From Bacillus rhizoplanae (lineage in GTDB: Bacteria > Bacillota > Bacilli > Bacillales > Bacillaceae_G): a DNA stretch of 64,000 nt. Below are positions 62,214 to 64,000 of the stretch, piece by piece. Within the stretch, counting starts at the first letter, position 1. Each line of letters starts with the position of its first letter. The position numbers and the translations under genes were made by a program. The DNA lies in assembly GCF_917563915.1 (NCBI RefSeq), contig NZ_CAKJTI010000006.1:1-64000 (forward strand), given 5' to 3'. The notes beneath the pieces are model-generated. The model was not told the DNA's origin. It saw only the letters and a list, made by a program, of their open reading frames with translations, and did not search any database.

Positions 62214-62774
62214 ATGGATGAAATAAAATTAGTGAAAAAAGCGAAAAAAGGTGATGATGCAGCGTTTGAACAACTCATTAGCCTCCATCAGGACCAATTA
62301 TATCGAACTGCTTATATGTATGTACAAAATAAAGAAGATGCATTAGACGTAGTACAAGAAACTGTTTATAAAGCGTACTTATCCTTAGATCAATTAAAGA
62401 AACCAAACTTTTTTATGACGTGGTTGACGCGTATTTTAATACATAATGCTTATCAGCTGTTGAATGAGAAGAAGAAGGTTCAAAAATTAGAAGATAGCAG
62501 GGAATCTGCTGTTTACGGGGATGTACGGAACAAGGTAAACCAAATTGAGCAAAACATTGATTTACAAGTAGCGATTGGACAATTAAATGAAAATTATCAA
62601 ACAGTCATCATTTTACATTATTATTATGATCTTCCGATAAATCAAATTGCTTGGCATATGCATGTACCTGAAGGAACTGTCAAAACGTATTTGCATAGAG
62701 CGAGAAAATCGTTAAAGAAATTACTAGGAGGGAGTGATGAGAATTGGATAAACAGTGGTTTAATGATGAAATAA
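62214..62774 (+). CDS. ECF-type RNA polymerase sigma factor
   Basis: 186 residues: region 2 (FEQLISLHQDQLYRTAYMYVQ, DALDVVQETVYKAYLSL) and region 4 (YQTVIILHYYYDLPINQIAWH, then VPEGTVKTYLHRARKSLKKLL). SigV/SigW-like extracytoplasmic-function type. ATG 62214 with SD AAGGAGGG. Overlaps the anti-sigma gene by 31 bp. Confidence 0.94.
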   Translation: MDEIKLVKKAKKGDDAAFEQLISLHQDQLYRTAYMYVQNKEDALDVVQETVYKAYLSLDQLKKPNFFMTWLTRILIHNAYQLLNEKKKVQKLEDSRESAVYGDVRNKVNQIEQNIDLQVAIGQLNENYQTVIILHYYYDLPINQIAWHMHVPEGTVKTYLHRARKSLKKLLGGSDENWINSGLMMK

Positions 62775-64000
62775 ACAAAATCGAAGTTCCTCGGGAAGAA
62801 TTACATATAGCGATAAAAAAAGGTATGAATAGAGCACAACAAGAAAAACCAGCCAAAAAAATATACAAACGAAGAAAGATTGCATGGCTAACAGCAGCAT
62901 CAGTATGTATGTGTGTGCTAGGGTCAGGATTTGTTTTTCCACAAATGAATCGTGTATTAGCAGAAGTTCCGATTATAGGGAAAGTATATGATTATTTTCA
63001 TGATACGATAGGGCAAAATCTCACAGAGAGTAAACTTGTGACAGAATTAAATCAACAAGCAGTGAGCAATGGAATTAGTATAACGATGAAAAGTGTTTAT
63101 TATGATGGTGGCCGGATTGGTATAACGTTTAAAGTTGATAATCCAGATAAAGTAGCAAAAAACGGCTCGAAAAATGATTTTTATTATACTGCTAAGATTG
63201 CTGATGGTGATCAGAAATGGATGAATAGTGCTTCGATGGATGGGAAAGTAACAAAGGACGGTTGGTTTGGCAATATTGAGATTGACTATCCAGAAAAAGA
63301 ATTACCTCCAAATGCAACATTACCAATTACCATCACATCTATTGATGAAATGAGAGGATTTTGGAAATTTGATATTCCAGTGAAGCAATTAGAGAATAAA
63401 AAAATTAATACTCAGCAGTCCATTAGTAGCGAAGATCAAGAGCATACGTTTAACTTTGAAACAATTACAGTCGGCAAAGAATCATCAGCAATTGATTATA
63501 AAGCAATTTATCCGCTTGCAGGGGAGCACGATTTAGCACGAATTGAAAAAATAACAGATGATCAAGGAAAAGAAGTTAATATGTTCACTTCAGGCATTGA
63601 ATTTGGCAGAGAAAAAGTGGGTGATCGTGTAGAATCTGAAGAACGTTCTATTTTCGGAAAAATTCCTGAGGATGCGGAGTTTATTACAATGTATCCTGTT
63701 GTACGATTATCTGAAAAACCAGTGATTGTTAAACTAAATGAAAAAACACCATTTGAAATAAAGAGTACGCGCAGTGATCTGAAAATAATTATTAATAAAA
63801 TTCAGCATAAGAATCAGCGCTTAATTGTGCAGTACACACTTCAAAATGTGGATACAAAACGTAAATCTATGGATGAACTAATCAATTGCGGTGAGGTAAT
63901 GAACCTAAATGATTCTGCGTATATAGATAAGGAGTTTGCGCCGATTGGTCATGTTATAAAGGGAAGTAACGTGAAAGTATTAGATAAGGAAAAATTGCAG
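62744..64000 (+). CDS. DUF4179 anti-sigma factor, cut by window end
   Basis: At least 419 codons are open to the last base. A short cytosolic N-terminus (KQWFNDEINKIEVPREELH) is followed by a basic stretch and one membrane helix (AWLTAASVCMCVLGSGFVFP, about 46-65). The extracellular DUF4179 domain (VSNGISITMKSVYYDGGRIG) follows. It should hold the sigma factor at the membrane until a signal arrives. TTG start with SD AGGAGGGAG inside the sigma gene. Confidence 0.9.
   Translation, partial: MDKQWFNDEINKIEVPREELHIAIKKGMNRAQQEKPAKKIYKRRKIAWLTAASVCMCVLGSGFVFPQMNRVLAEVPIIGKVYDYFHDTIGQNLTESKLVTELNQQAVSNGISITMKSVYYDGGRIGITFKVDNPDKVAKNGSKNDFYYTAKIADGDQKWMNSASMDGKVTKDGWFGNIEIDYPEKELPPNATLPITITSIDEMRGFWKFDIPVKQLENKKINTQQSISSEDQEHTFNFETITVGKESSAIDYKAIYPLAGEHDLARIEKITDDQGKEVNMFTSGIEFGREKVGDRVESEERSIFGKIPEDAEFITMYPVVRLSEKPVIVKLNEKTPFEIKSTRSDLKIIINKIQHKNQRLIVQYTLQNVDTKRKSMDELINCGEVMNLNDSAYIDKEFAPIGHVIKGSNVKVLDKEKLQ

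Overview
The window is chromosomal DNA of a Bacillus cereus-group bacterium. The evidence is the AT-rich low-GC Firmicute coding style with strong Shine-Dalgarno sites, the block rpoN-cggR-gap-pgk-tpiA-gpmI-eno ... secG-est-rnr-smpB-ssrA, sporulation genes (spoVAC/spoVAD/spoVAEb), and several copies of a ~155-bp repeat flanked by TTTAT that matches my memory of the B. cereus-group element bcr1. The species cannot be fixed from the sequence alone.

Layout. 1-5,300: a 61-bp tandem repeat, clpP with a CtsR-type operator, then a minus-strand spore operon (DUF1657, YhcN/YlaJ lipoprotein, SpoVAC, SpoVAD, SpoVAEb, DUF1657, DUF421) with the gene content of the 'spoVA2' operon type. 5,300-8,900: an SRPBCC/ArsR pair with palindromic operators, a KimA-like potassium transporter behind a structured leader with an intrinsic terminator, and a tRNA-Arg(CCG) gene.

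8,855-24,068: a 15.2-kb integrative element inserted in the 3' half of tRNA-Arg and bounded by a 45-bp direct repeat. It carries a tyrosine integrase, a serine resolvase with a nearby array of short repeats, several small HTH regulators, a P-loop helicase-like ATPase, a sigma-region-4-like protein, a run of unrecognised small overlapping genes, an AT-rich cargo gene for a Shedu-like (DUF4263-type) nuclease, a phBC6A51-type HTH protein, and a leftward module of an FtsK/SpoIIIE-type ATPase, a replication-relaxation family protein and a small membrane protein. I see no relaxase, capsid or large terminase gene. It may therefore move with help from another element, transfer as double-stranded DNA, or be a phage satellite.

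24,100-39,400: sigma-54 (rpoN/sigL), a glutaredoxin-like protein, the CggR-controlled central glycolysis operon, a cidA/cidB-type pair, secG, a carboxylesterase, RNase R, SmpB and tmRNA. SecG, RNase R, SmpB and tmRNA link secretion with ribosome rescue and decay of the rescued mRNAs.

39,400-64,000: accessory chromosome. It holds a relic zone behind ssrA, a GC-rich PadR/DUF1048/ABC exporter cassette, a NERD-domain gene flanked by repeats, a pair of paralogous unknown proteins, several local regulator-target pairs with visible operators (LysR-SDR, HxlR-MFS-aldo/keto reductase, Rrf2-DsbA-like), an IsdG-type haem monooxygenase next to a decayed ABC gene, a methyltransferase-DedA-two-component operon, and at the right edge an ECF-type sigma factor with its DUF4179 anti-sigma protein, cut by the window end.
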